This document shows, piece after piece, positions 21,101-30,200 of a stretch of 64,000 bases of DNA (position 1 is the stretch's first letter; each line of letters opens with the position of its first letter). The notes beneath the pieces are model-generated. The model saw only the letters and a program-made list of their open reading frames with translations. It ran no database searches and was not told the origin of the DNA. The DNA is taken from positions 186,001-250,000 of the forward strand of contig NZ_BMQB01000003.1 in NCBI RefSeq assembly GCF_014647895.1, written 5' to 3'. The DNA is from Pilimelia anulata. Its GTDB lineage: Bacteria; Actinomycetota; Actinomycetes; Mycobacteriales; Micromonosporaceae. The translations under genes and the position numbers were made by a program.

Positions 21101-22703
21101 CCGAAGGTTGCATTGCGCGAACCTGACGTGGTTCGGTGTTTCCGCTGGTTGTGGCGGGTATGCCGGTGGGTTGGTTGGGGATCCGGAACACGGGGATCAC
21201 TCCTTCGTCGGTGATCTTGATTTCGGCTACGAGTGCTTCGATGGTGGCCTTCCTTTCTGCCTGACTTCCGCTGGCGATGATCTCGGTGAGGTGTTGGCGG
21301 AGCCGGTCGATGGTGCCTGGTGGTGGGGCGGTCGGGACGTCGTTGAGGTGGTCTTCGAGGTCGCCGTGGCGGGCGCGTAGGTGTTCGATCTCGGTGCGGA
21401 GTTGGCGTAGCCGTGCTCCGGCGGTGGTGTCGTCGAGGGTGCCGGTTTCGAAGGCGGTCAGGTACTTGTCGATGGCGGCGTTCTTGGCGCGGATCTGGGT
21501 GGTGAGGGCGTCGAGTTCCTGTCGTTGGTGGGCGGCGTCCTGGTGGTGTTGGTCGTGGGCGCGTTGCAGCGCGGCGGCCAGGAGGGTGTCGGCGTTGGCG
21601 TAGAAGTCGGCGAGGGCGTCGAGGACGAGTTGGTCGAGGATGTCGGCGGGTAGGCGTCGGGCTTGGCAGCCGTTGGTGCCGTAGCGGATGCGGTGGTAGC
21701 AGGTGTAGTAGCGGTAGCGGCGGGTCTTGCCGGTGGCGGCGGTGCCGATGTAGCGGTTGCCGCAGGCTGGGCAGCGGATGAGGCCGGTGAGGTAGTAGTC
21801 GGAGTCGCTCATGGCGCGGTGGCTGGTCCTGTCTGTGCGGGCCTCGGCGATGGCCTGGGCTTTGGTGAAGGTGTCGCGGTCGATGAGTGCGGGGTGGGCG
21901 TCGGGGACGTAGACGTCGCGGTAGGCGATGTCGCCGGCGTAGGCGGGGTTGTCGAGGAGGCGGCCGATGATGACGCCGGACCAGGGCTTGCCGGCGCGGG
22001 TGGTCAGGCCGCGCTGGTTGAGTTCGTCGGCGACGGCGCGGGTGCCGAGCCGGCGTTCGACGTAGAGGCGGAAGACTTCGCGTACCACAAACTCCTCGTG
22101 GGAGCAGGGGGTGAGTTTCTGGGTGTCGCGGTCGACGGTGTAGCCGTAGGGGGTGCGTCCGCCGACCCAGCGGCCTTTGGCGGCCTTGGCGGCGGTGCCG
22201 GCCTTGACCCGGTCGATGATGGTGTTGCGTTCGAACTCGGCGAACATCCCCAGCATCTGGATGTTGAGCTTGCCCACGGAGCTGCTGGTGTCGATCGACT
22301 CGGTGGCCGACTCGAACGCCACCCCTACCTCGTCCAGATCGGCCAAGAGCTTGAGCAGGTCGCGTTGGCGGCGCGAGAGCCGGTCGAGGCGGTAAACGAG
22401 CAGGACGTCGAAGCGGCCCGCCCGGGCCGCGCGGAGGGCGTTTTGCAGGCCGGGCCGGTTGAGGGTGGCGCCGGAGGCGTCGTCGGAGTACTCGGCGACG
22501 ATGGTGGCGTCGTCGCGGGCGTCGACGTGGCGGTGCAGCCCGCCGCGTTGGGCGTCGATGGAGAACGGCTGGTTGTCTTCGTCGGTGGAGCGGCGGGTGT
22601 AGATCGCTACCCGCCGCATCCGTGTGCTGTCAGGTGCCGCCGCGGCGGCGGCGGGGCTGGGTCGCCCGCGCCGCCGCGGCGGTGTCAAGGGTGGGCTGGT
22701 CAT
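21039..22703 (-). CDS. Large serine recombinase (integrase) ending inside tRNA-Ala
   Basis: 554-residue serine integrase that probably inserted and can excise the island. The N-terminal resolvase domain has the catalytic Ser39 in VAIYTRRSTDEDNQPFSIDA, then LLVYRLDRLSRRQRDLLKLL. A recombinase domain (GRWVGGRTPYGYTVD), a zinc ribbon (CPACGNRY and later YYTCYHRI, GTNGC) and a coiled coil (RQELDALTTQIRAKNAAIDK) follow. The last 19 or so codons (VEPRGLEPLTPALQRQCSAS) are the antisense of tRNA-Ala, so the stop is supplied by host DNA. The ATG at 22701-22703 has AGGAG 5-6 bp upstream and overlaps the stop of the small gene before it. Confidence 0.93.
   Translation of the reverse strand: MTSPPLTPPRRRGRPSPAAAAAAPDSTRMRRVAIYTRRSTDEDNQPFSIDAQRGGLHRHVDARDDATIVAEYSDDASGATLNRPGLQNALRAARAGRFDVLLVYRLDRLSRRQRDLLKLLADLDEVGVAFESATESIDTSSSVGKLNIQMLGMFAEFERNTIIDRVKAGTAAKAAKGRWVGGRTPYGYTVDRDTQKLTPCSHEEFVVREVFRLYVERRLGTRAVADELNQRGLTTRAGKPWSGVIIGRLLDNPAYAGDIAYRDVYVPDAHPALIDRDTFTKAQAIAEARTDRTSHRAMSDSDYYLTGLIRCPACGNRYIGTAATGKTRRYRYYTCYHRIRYGTNGCQARRLPADILDQLVLDALADFYANADTLLAAALQRAHDQHHQDAAHQRQELDALTTQIRAKNAAIDKYLTAFETGTLDDTTAGARLRQLRTEIEHLRARHGDLEDHLNDVPTAPPPGTIDRLRQHLTEIIASGSQAERKATIEALVAEIKITDEGVIPVFRIPNQPTGIPATTSGNTEPRQVRAMQPSVEPRGLEPLTPALQRQCSAS
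21085..21130. other. Probable attachment junction of the island
   Basis: The tRNA-Ala 3' end and the first bases after it are the junction between host and island, because the integrase gene crosses this point. Serine integrases leave only a few bases of identity between the two ends, so the exact crossover cannot be read from sequence alone. Confidence 0.5.
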
Positions 22704-22963
22704 ATCTGCTCCTGCAAGGGGTCTGGGGGTTCTTTGTCGGTGGTCCAGAATCGTTGAATGAGGACGGCCAAAGCGTCAGCCGCCGTGTCGAGTTCGTCGC
22801 GGTTCATGGAGGCGGTTTCGACTTTCGCCAACTGTGTGGTTTCGGTGTTGCGGCTTCGCCTTCTACCGCGTCGCCGCGACGTAGCTGACGTATCGTCTGG
22901 TATGGATTTTGCCTGGTCAGGATAGCTCGGATTGATGTGGTGTGGACGGCGTGTGGAAGCCAT
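22700..22963 (-). CDS. Small hypothetical protein coupled to the integrase
   Basis: 87-residue frame from ATG 22961-22963, with a strong GGAGG close upstream. It begins MASTRRPHHINPSYPDQAKS and has an Arg-rich middle. The helical end reads MNRDELDTAADALAVLIQRF and then WTTDKEPPDPLQEQI. Its stop overlaps the integrase ATG (ATGA), so it is likely translated with it. It could be a DNA-binding accessory factor, but no family is recognised. A different overlapping frame (22804-23010, 68 residues) has its own AGGAAGGA site and cannot be excluded. Confidence 0.5.
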   Translation of the reverse strand: MASTRRPHHINPSYPDQAKSIPDDTSATSRRRGRRRSRNTETTQLAKVETASMNRDELDTAADALAVLIQRFWTTDKEPPDPLQEQI

Positions 22964-23274
22964 GTTCCTCCGGCTAGGGCATTCTTGTGGAGTCGATGGA
23001 GTCCGTTCATGCGGGTCCTTCCTTTCTGTCGATAAAGGAGCGGGATGATACCTTCGGCCGCTGGCAGCGCCGAGGCATCGGCAGTCGGATTGTGTGACAC
23101 TGTTGCCCGCCGGCACTCGAGCCGACGAAGCATGCGGAAATGCGGGCGGACGCGGCGGCGGACGTCGGTCCGCTGCCCCGGACATCGGTCCGGTCCTGGC
23201 CGCTGGTGGACGCTCGCCGGGTGGACATGCCTTGTCCGGGCGCCGGACAGCGATGTCCGGCCCGTGCGGGTACG
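22964..23274. other. Gap between integrase unit and replication-relaxation gene
   Basis: About 310 bp. It should carry the promoter for the integrase unit (leftward). The frames that cross it have Pro/Arg-rich translations and look non-coding. I see no clear repeat or operator. Confidence 0.4.
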
Positions 23275-24159
23275 TCAAAGATCACGGTTGGTGTGCCTGT
23301 CGAGGACGAACCGATCTAGGTCGATCAGCCGCCTGCGAGCCGGATCCCCCTGCGTGGCCCACCACACCGCGTCGGCGGCGCACAGGCCGGCTGGGAGGCT
23401 GTCACGGGCCAGCGTGGCCGCCGGGTGCGTGATACCCGCCTCCCGCAGCCGCTGGTGCAGGTTCCCCTCCCTCGCTGAGGTTCCCAGCGAGAACAGCACC
23501 GGTCGGACGCGCTCGAAGTCGTTGGCCATGTCGCTGTACAGGTGCATCTTGTCCACCAGCACCGTCAGCGACTCCGAACCGGTGTCGTACTCAAACCAGA
23601 ACCTCACCCGCCGGCCGTCCTCGGCGAAGACCCCGGCCGCGTCCGGGCGGACCTTCGCCCGCAGCAGCGATTTGAACGGGCTGTCGCCCGGCTCGCGGAA
23701 CGCCCCCTCGCCCTGGAAGAACCCCGCGTGCCGCCACTGCAGCAGCGCCGCCCCTGGACGGGTGCGGGCGTAGCCGGCCAGGTCGGCGAAGAACCCGTTG
23801 ACGCCCAGCTTGTGGTCCAGGTTCGCCCGCTGGGTCAGGTGCCAGCGCCGCTGCCTGGCCGCCGTGCGCCGCGGTACCGGGTCCCCGCGTTGCGCGGCGA
23901 CCACGTCGACGCCGAGCTGGTCGAGAACGTAGTGGTAGGGGTAGGAGCCGCCCTCCCACCGCTGCGGCCGGAACCGACCCAGCACGCGGGCGTGGTGCAG
24001 GGTCTGCAGCCGCCGCTGCGCGGCGTCCAGCGACGGGAACAGCCCCCTGGCGATCTGGTCGGAGGTCAGCACGCCATGATCGGCGAGCCACTCCAGGAGC
24101 TGGAGGTCCCGGCCGGTCAGCCGGGACTGGATTGTCAGTACATGGTCAGTTGCTGCCAT
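23275..24159 (-). CDS. Replication-relaxation family protein
   Basis: 294 residues. The N-terminal winged-helix part is SRLTGRDLQLLEWLADHGVL followed by TSDQIARGLFPSLDAAQRRL; then HHARVLGRFRP, YHYVLDQLGVDVVAAQRG and a C-terminal part with EYDTGSESLTVLVDKMHLY. This matches the family annotated as replication-relaxation proteins, carried by actinobacterial plasmids and integrative elements; the biochemical role is poorly known. The ATG at 24157-24159 has a GGAGGGG site directly upstream, so the longer frame to 24309 is rejected. Confidence 0.85.
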   Translation of the reverse strand: MAATDHVLTIQSRLTGRDLQLLEWLADHGVLTSDQIARGLFPSLDAAQRRLQTLHHARVLGRFRPQRWEGGSYPYHYVLDQLGVDVVAAQRGDPVPRRTAARQRRWHLTQRANLDHKLGVNGFFADLAGYARTRPGAALLQWRHAGFFQGEGAFREPGDSPFKSLLRAKVRPDAAGVFAEDGRRVRFWFEYDTGSESLTVLVDKMHLYSDMANDFERVRPVLFSLGTSAREGNLHQRLREAGITHPAATLARDSLPAGLCAADAVWWATQGDPARRRLIDLDRFVLDRHTNRDL

Positions 24160-25057
24160 AAGCCCCTCCAGGGGGAGAGAAGGATGACCCCAAAGGGTCT
24201 GTCTGAGCAGCGCACCAGCCGCTGCCAGCGGCCACACGCTGCGGAAGCACGGTGGCAACGAGCCCGTCCGGGGCACCGTCCCAACACGGGCGCCAAGCCG
24301 GGCACCCACACGGGCGCCCGCCCGGGCAACCCGCCAGCCGCTGACAGCGCCCGAGATGCAGCCGGCGGGTGAGGACGTCGCTGTGGAGTTGTCAATGAAC
24401 AGCGCCGGACCGACGGTCGGCGGCAGACCTGGTCACCGCGTCGCGGGCACAGTCGTGCCGCGTCACGGCATGAAGCAGCGACACCAGTTGGTGGATTGAG
24501 TGAGCCGATGGTCGGCTCGGCGGCGGCGCCCGCATGCGAATGAGCGGTACGGCCGACCCCGAACACGGTTGGGCTCGAAGACGAAACGGCCCCGCACACC
24601 CCGGCGCGTCCACGCGCTCAGGCAGATGGCAGCAGGCCAGCCTCGCCGAGGTCAACAACAACCTCGACAACGACGATCCCTCGATCACAACGCCAGGTCA
24701 AGTCGCTGTTCTGACCCCCGCAGGCGGCAGCCAAGCATGACGTGCGGGTCAGTACGCCTCAGTCCTTCCCAGTACGCCTGAGTCCAGAATCGAGACCGAT
24801 TCGGGATGCTACGAGCAATCTTTCAGATGGTGAAGCGCGCCTGGTCCGGGTAGTGGTTCTCGGAGTTCCCACCCCGACGGCCTCACTGGCCCCACTGGCA
24901 CTCAGTGGTGGACGATCCTCGGCAACACACAGCCGCGGTCGAAACCGCGATGCACCCACGCCTCCCCTGATGCCGCACTGTCGTGCCGAGTTGAGTGCGC
25001 CACATCAGGCCGAGATGGGCGCTCGGCATTGAGAGCTGGGCAGTGCGACAGTGCATC
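24160..25057. other. Gene-poor stretch in the island
   Basis: About 900 bp. Short open frames on both strands have no ribosome-binding sites, no family resemblance and irregular codon use. No tRNA, repeat array or insertion-sequence end is evident. It probably contains decayed element DNA. Confidence 0.5.
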
Positions 25058-25762
25058 TCATGGAACTAAGGTATCCATGGCGGTAATAAAAGTCCTCACC
25101 CATAACAGGGTGTCGGCTACAGTGATGCCGTCAATGGGATGGCGCTTTATTTTGCGTGGTCGTGACTGCCTTTCGATATCGCCTTCGTGTGCAATAAGAT
25201 TCCGGCGCTTCGTCAGGGAGTCGAGCCGCCCTGTGACCTGCCCCGGGGCTTCGCCCGTAATCCCGCCGATTGCCTTCCAGCAGTCGTGGACTCCCAACAT
25301 CTTGAGTGCTGTTCTCACGTTCCTCTGCCCTTGGAAAGTCTGTTTAAGGATTGCGCGGTGAAGCGCGTTTCTGACGCGGACCGTTGGGCGGAAGTTCTGA
25401 GGCGCCACCTTAGCCGCCTTCGCCGGTCTGGTTGCCTTGACTGCGTTCGCCGTCGTAGCTGGCTTGAGCGCCTTGGAGGTCGTGGGGGTCTTCTGGCGTG
25501 CAGAAACGGACGACCGCGCCATCTCTACTAGGTCAGACAGCGGAACCTCTGTGTTCCGAAGTTCCTTCGGGAGGTTTCCGTTCAAGTCCACTCTGTGAAC
25601 GGCCCAGTGTAAGTAGGTGTCAATTGCAGCAATCCCCATGACCCACGCCTGACGACGGAGGTCCTCCCGTGTTCCAATCGGTGTCCCAGCAACGTCGAGC
25701 TTCAGCAACTCATCTGCCCTATCGAGCACGTCCGCTGCGGCCTTGATCGGTGAGACAGCCAT
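25058..25762 (-). CDS. HEPN-domain protein (RiboL-PSP-HEPN-like)
   Basis: 234-residue protein resembling the HEPN RNase-like proteins of defence and toxin loci. The N-terminal helix bundle has the segment AWVMGIAAIDTYLHWAVHRV, and the C-terminal part has the HEPN motif R-x4-H in TKRRNLIAHEGDIER, whose Arg and His form the RNase site in active members. Between them is a Lys/Ala/Thr-rich linker (SKALKPATTANAVKATRPAK, about residues 93-120). HEPN proteins usually cleave RNA or act as the toxic half of abortive systems; activity here is inference. Divergent to the next gene. Confidence 0.72.
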   Translation of the reverse strand: MAVSPIKAAADVLDRADELLKLDVAGTPIGTREDLRRQAWVMGIAAIDTYLHWAVHRVDLNGNLPKELRNTEVPLSDLVEMARSSVSARQKTPTTSKALKPATTANAVKATRPAKAAKVAPQNFRPTVRVRNALHRAILKQTFQGQRNVRTALKMLGVHDCWKAIGGITGEAPGQVTGRLDSLTKRRNLIAHEGDIERQSRPRKIKRHPIDGITVADTLLWVRTFITAMDTLVP

Positions 25763-26058
25763 GGCCTCACTGTGGCAGCGCCGGACGCTGCGGGTTGGAT
25801 ATTTGGCAGCAGCGCGCTACGTGGGGGCACTCGTCCGCCGGTCTGTCAACGTAACTCCGAACGGAGTTCGCCTCACGTGTGACCAGCGGTCCCGCCAAGC
25901 TCTCCGAGCTCCGCTGACACACGAGATGCCGATATCCTCATCTGCTGCGGGTCGGATCCCCGGCCCTGTGTCCTGCCCTGGGCAGGTGGTCGAGCCGTGG
26001 CCATGGGCCGTCACGCCGCCCCGAAGGGACGCCGGAGGTCAGTACAGCCTCCAAAAGG

Positions 26059-26790
26059 GTGTGCTGTCAGAATGCTGGCGTGACTTGGAGCAGGGACAAG
26101 CAGGAGACGCTCGCGCTACCGATCGATGCCTTGGCGTTGTCGATCTTGAAGAGTTACGACGCTACAAATGGTTGGAACTGGCAGAACTGGATGCGCGGGG
26201 CCGAGCAGCAGGGTACGGCGCGGGATCCCGAGATCAATGGTGCTTTAAGCGAGGGCTGGGCATGGCTCATGACGCATGGTCTAGTCGTGCCAGATGCCAC
26301 GCAAGCTTCCCCCAATGCGTACCGAATTTCGAGACTCGGAAGGCAAACGTTGACGCACGGCTTGTCTAGGCTTGCCGCAGCCGAACGGCTGGGCGTAACG
26401 ACACTGCATCCGCGAATTGGGCAACGAGTTGAACAGCAATTTCTGCTCGGAGAGTTCGAGCAGGCGGTGTTTATCGCTACTAAGGAGATCGAGGTCCGGG
26501 TCAGAGAGATGGCTGGACAGCCAAATTCTGTCCTGGGTACTGACCTAATGGCCCTAGCCTTCTCGCCCACCAGGCCGGGGCCGCTAACAGACACTACGGC
26601 TGACCGCGGTGAGCAGGTTGCCATGATGGAGCTATTCAAGGGCGCCATCGGACTCTTCAAAAACCCTTCCTCTCACCGGCCCGTTGACTACGAGGATCCG
26701 ACTCTGGCGAGTGAGATCGTACTCTTTGCTGATTTGCTGCATAGGCTGCTGGACCGAGTCGAGGAGCGTCGACGGACAGCCTCGGTGTGA
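26059..26790 (+). CDS. TIGR02391/Ymh-like abortive-infection family protein
   Basis: 243 residues resembling the TIGR02391 (phage Ymh) family, which has a HEPN-like C-terminal domain. The N-terminal part has a winged-helix look (EGWAWLMTHGLVVPD, AYRISRLGRQTL). The C-terminal domain carries LLGEFEQAVFIATKEIEVRV, LMELFKGAIGLFKNPSSHRP-like sequence (MELFKGAIGLFKNPSSHRPV) and EIVLFADLLHRLLDRV. In the family the NPxxH segment is the conserved HEPN-type motif. The start is uncertain: GTG 26059 or GTG 26080. It probably belongs to the defence cargo. Confidence 0.75.
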   Translation: MCCQNAGVTWSRDKQETLALPIDALALSILKSYDATNGWNWQNWMRGAEQQGTARDPEINGALSEGWAWLMTHGLVVPDATQASPNAYRISRLGRQTLTHGLSRLAAAERLGVTTLHPRIGQRVEQQFLLGEFEQAVFIATKEIEVRVREMAGQPNSVLGTDLMALAFSPTRPGPLTDTTADRGEQVAMMELFKGAIGLFKNPSSHRPVDYEDPTLASEIVLFADLLHRLLDRVEERRRTASV

Positions 26791-27264
26791 TCGCGCATGG
26801 TGCATCTGCGTAGCGCGCGTACTCCTTGACGGCCGGATCGAACGCGTTGTGCCCGACATACTCTCGTGCCGCCGATGGCGCGCTGAGCGGCGTCGTTTGG
26901 GGATAGGTCGGCGGCGTCGCAACCCGCCGGCCGGCTTGGTCATGGTGTTGGCGAGCGATTCCGATAGCCGATGCTGCTCTTTAACCCGACTGGCGGCGGG
27001 TGCGCCTCGTCGTTGAAGGGCTGCCGATCGTTGCTCTCACAGCATGGTCCCGGAGGGGTGCCGGAAGGTTCGAGGTGTTGAGCAGCACGTTGCGGTGGTG
27101 TTAGTGGTCGCGGTGGTAGCTGCCGTCGGGCTGTCGGACGAACGTGGTCAGCCCCGGTCGAACCGCCGCGGTGTGTCCGGCCCGGCCGGACTTGCCGGCT
27201 CGCCTAGGCCGCCGAGCAGCTCCTGCGCAACGGCCGATCCCGAAGAGCGACGTGGCACTCGATC
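26791..27264. other. Gap before the large STAND gene
   Basis: About 470 bp. Frames here have Arg-rich, low-complexity translations. I see no terminator or promoter that I can defend. It should contain the promoter of the following 6.3-kb gene. Confidence 0.4.
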
Positions 27265-30200
27265 ATGGGTGACGAAGTCCGTCCCGAGGAGCGGACGATC
27301 GATGCGGCTCCGGGTGGTGACGCAGGTCGGTCTCAGACGGCGGGATCCGGGTGTCACACTTCCACTGTGTGGGGACCAGGCGACAATGATTGCGTGCATC
27401 CAGACCGGCCCAGGGTCGACAACGGCGGCCCGCGTCCAGCCGAAGGTGAGCGCGCCGCCGTCGTCGGGTTCAGCGGCCAGTACAGGCTGGCTGCGCGGAC
27501 CGTACGCGCAAAGATCACTACCCTGGAGTGGATTCGAGTCGCGGATCCCGATGCGGGAGCCGCGGACGATTTTCAGTTCCAGGCCGGAGGGACTCGGTAC
27601 GCCCTGCAGGTCAAGTGGGCGCAGTACCCCAGCACCTTCGGCTGGGCCGAACTGGTCAATGCTTCGAAAGATGCGCCACCGCTTGTCGCACGCCTCGCGC
27701 AAGCCTGGCAGCGCATCCGTGAGACCTGGTCGGGACCGCTCGAGATCGGGCTATGGAGCAACGAGAACCCCTCGGCAGCCGCACCGCGCAAAGGCTCTGC
27801 CCTGGCGTCCAGTTCAGCGCTGCCGCCGCGGCATTTCGCCGCGTTCTTAGCCAGGTCTTGGATGCCGCTTCGGGAGCGCCTACGCCGTGGCGACGGCAGT
27901 TGGTCGCAAGTCGCGGCGCTGCCTGAGGCGACCGCCTGGCAGTCCGCGTGGGAGGCACTGCGCGTCGCGACCGGCCTGGACGCCGATGCGTTCGCCGCAT
28001 TCGTCGGCGACCTGGACCTGCACTTCGGCCCTGCGGTCGAAGATCCGCTGCTGCGCCCGGACGAGGCCCCCCGAGACGAAGACCTGGAGCACCTCGCCGC
28101 GACGCTGCAGGCGCTGGTAGCTGACCCGGCCAGACCGATGCAGCTTAGCCGCGAGGCGCTGTTCGAACGGCTTGGCTGGACCGACAGGCTCCGCTACCGG
28201 AATCGACATACCTTCCCAGTACCCACTGTCTATACGGCGAACGAGGCCGCCCGGCGGCAACTGCAGGTACGGCTCGACGAACTGACGGGCGGCTACGTGG
28301 CACTGGTCGGTCCGGCCGGTGCGGGCAAGTCGACGTTGCTGGCCAGCTTGACCTGGCCGAAGCGGCGGATTGTCCGGTACTACGCGTTTGTTCCCGACGC
28401 CTCCGATCCGCTGAGTGGGCGCGGTGAGGCCGACAGCTTCCTTCACGACGTGAGTCTCGCGCTGGAAGGGGTCGGCTTCCGTCGTCGCGGCTACGGCAAC
28501 GACCTGCGCAGCCAGCGTGCCGTGCTGCAGGCGCAGCTTTCCGAGGCCGGCGAGCGGTGGCGGGATAGCGAGGAGGCGACTGTCATCGTGGTCGATGGGC
28601 TCGACCACATCCCGCGCGAGCAGAACCCGTCGCGGTCGCTTCTAGAGGAGTTGCCTTCACCGGTGGGGCTGCCGGAGGGCGTGTTCGTCGTGCTCGGCAC
28701 GCAGACGACCGGCATCCTGCCGCGGCCGATCCGTGAGGCGTTGACCGTCGAGGATCGGACGGTCGAGCTGCCGCCGCTGGCGCCGGATGAGGTGCTTACG
28801 CTGGCCGACGCCGCCGGACCGGGCGATTGGCTGCTTCCCGGGCAGCGCGAACGCCTAGTTGCGGCCAGCGAGGGTCACCCGCTTGCGTTGACCTACCTCC
28901 TGCAGGATCTCGCGGCGCTGGAGTCCGCGGAGCCTGATTCGCAGCTACGGAGCTTGGCCGTGGATACGCTGCTGAGCGATGCCTCGGCGTACGGCAGCGA
29001 GGTCGGGGTGCGATACCGCGGCTATCTGCTCGCCGTTGGCGATGACCGTGAATTGCTCGACGTCTTGGCCGCGGTGGCCCGGCTGCGCACACCGGTGGAT
29101 CTTGAGTGGCTCAAGACATGGGTCGCGACGCCGGTACTTGAGGCGTTCGTTCAAAGAACGGCGACGTTCTTTCGCCGTGAGGGAACGGTGTGGCGGTTCA
29201 TCCACAACAGCTTTCGCCGGTTCCTCATGGAGGAGACGTCGCGAGTTGCCGGGACGTTCGACGGCGAGCGGGATCGGGCGTTGCACGTCGCGCTGGCCGA
29301 CGTCTGCGGGCGCTCCGATCAGCGCTGGCTGCTGTACCGGGATGAGGAGCTGGCGCATCGGTACCTGGCAAGGGACTACGCGCGGGTGATCGACCTGGCG
29401 ACACCGAGGCTGCTGCGGGACAAGATCTTGGCGCTGCGCCCGATCGCCGTCGTGCGAGACCAGGCGCGGCTCGCGTTGCGTGCAGCTGCCGATACTGGTG
29501 ATCACGCCAACCTCGTCCGGATGCTGCTGTTTCATAACGAGATTTGTCAGCGGGAGATGGTCATCCGCCCCGAGAAGCTTGCCGGCGTGATGGTCTACAT
29601 GGGGCCGCCCGAGCGAGCTCTCGAGCACGTCGTGGCGGCTGGTCTCTTGCGAGTGCCGATCGAGGCGGCTTTGAAGTCCGCTGTTCGTTTCGCCCGTGCG
29701 GGATCCATCGAGGCGGCAGCGCAGATTCTCCGCGCTGCCGGCAGCCTGACTGAGGTCGTGCGCGACAAGCCCGGGAGCGCCGCCGACTGGGCCGAGGTAA
29801 CACTCCAGGTTTCCGGCTTGGACGAGGTTCTCGCGCAGCTCGATGACCAGCTGCGGGTTCCAACCGCCGACGCTGAGCCGGATGCCCTGTCGGGGGCGCT
29901 CGATGACGAGACGAAGTGGGCTGCCGAGCGTCGCCGACGTGATCAGGAGGAACGCATCGCCCAGACAAGGTCGGCGCGCCAGGTGATGCTGGCCCGGTGT
30001 TTCGATCTGCTCAACGAAGTCCGTGAAGAGGCAGCCCTGACGACACTGCGGGACAGGATCGACCGGGAGTCGCCCTTGGGTTGGCGCGCACGGGCCCGGG
30101 TTGTGCACGCGGTCGCCGCCTGGAAGGACGGCGATAGGAGCTCCGTCTTGCATTGGAGCCGCGAGATCGTCTCGCTGAACACGGTTGAGCGAGACGACGA

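Noticed and set aside
22804..23010. Alternative 68-residue gene upstream of the integrase
   Set aside because: It has a plausible AGGAAGGA site but overlaps the 87-residue frame that is coupled to the integrase start; kept only as an alternative.
27044..27850. Open frame overlapping the start of the STAND gene
   Set aside because: Its translation is low-complexity and lies out of frame with the clear nuclease and NTPase motifs; an AGGAG before its internal ATG at 27302 is probably chance.
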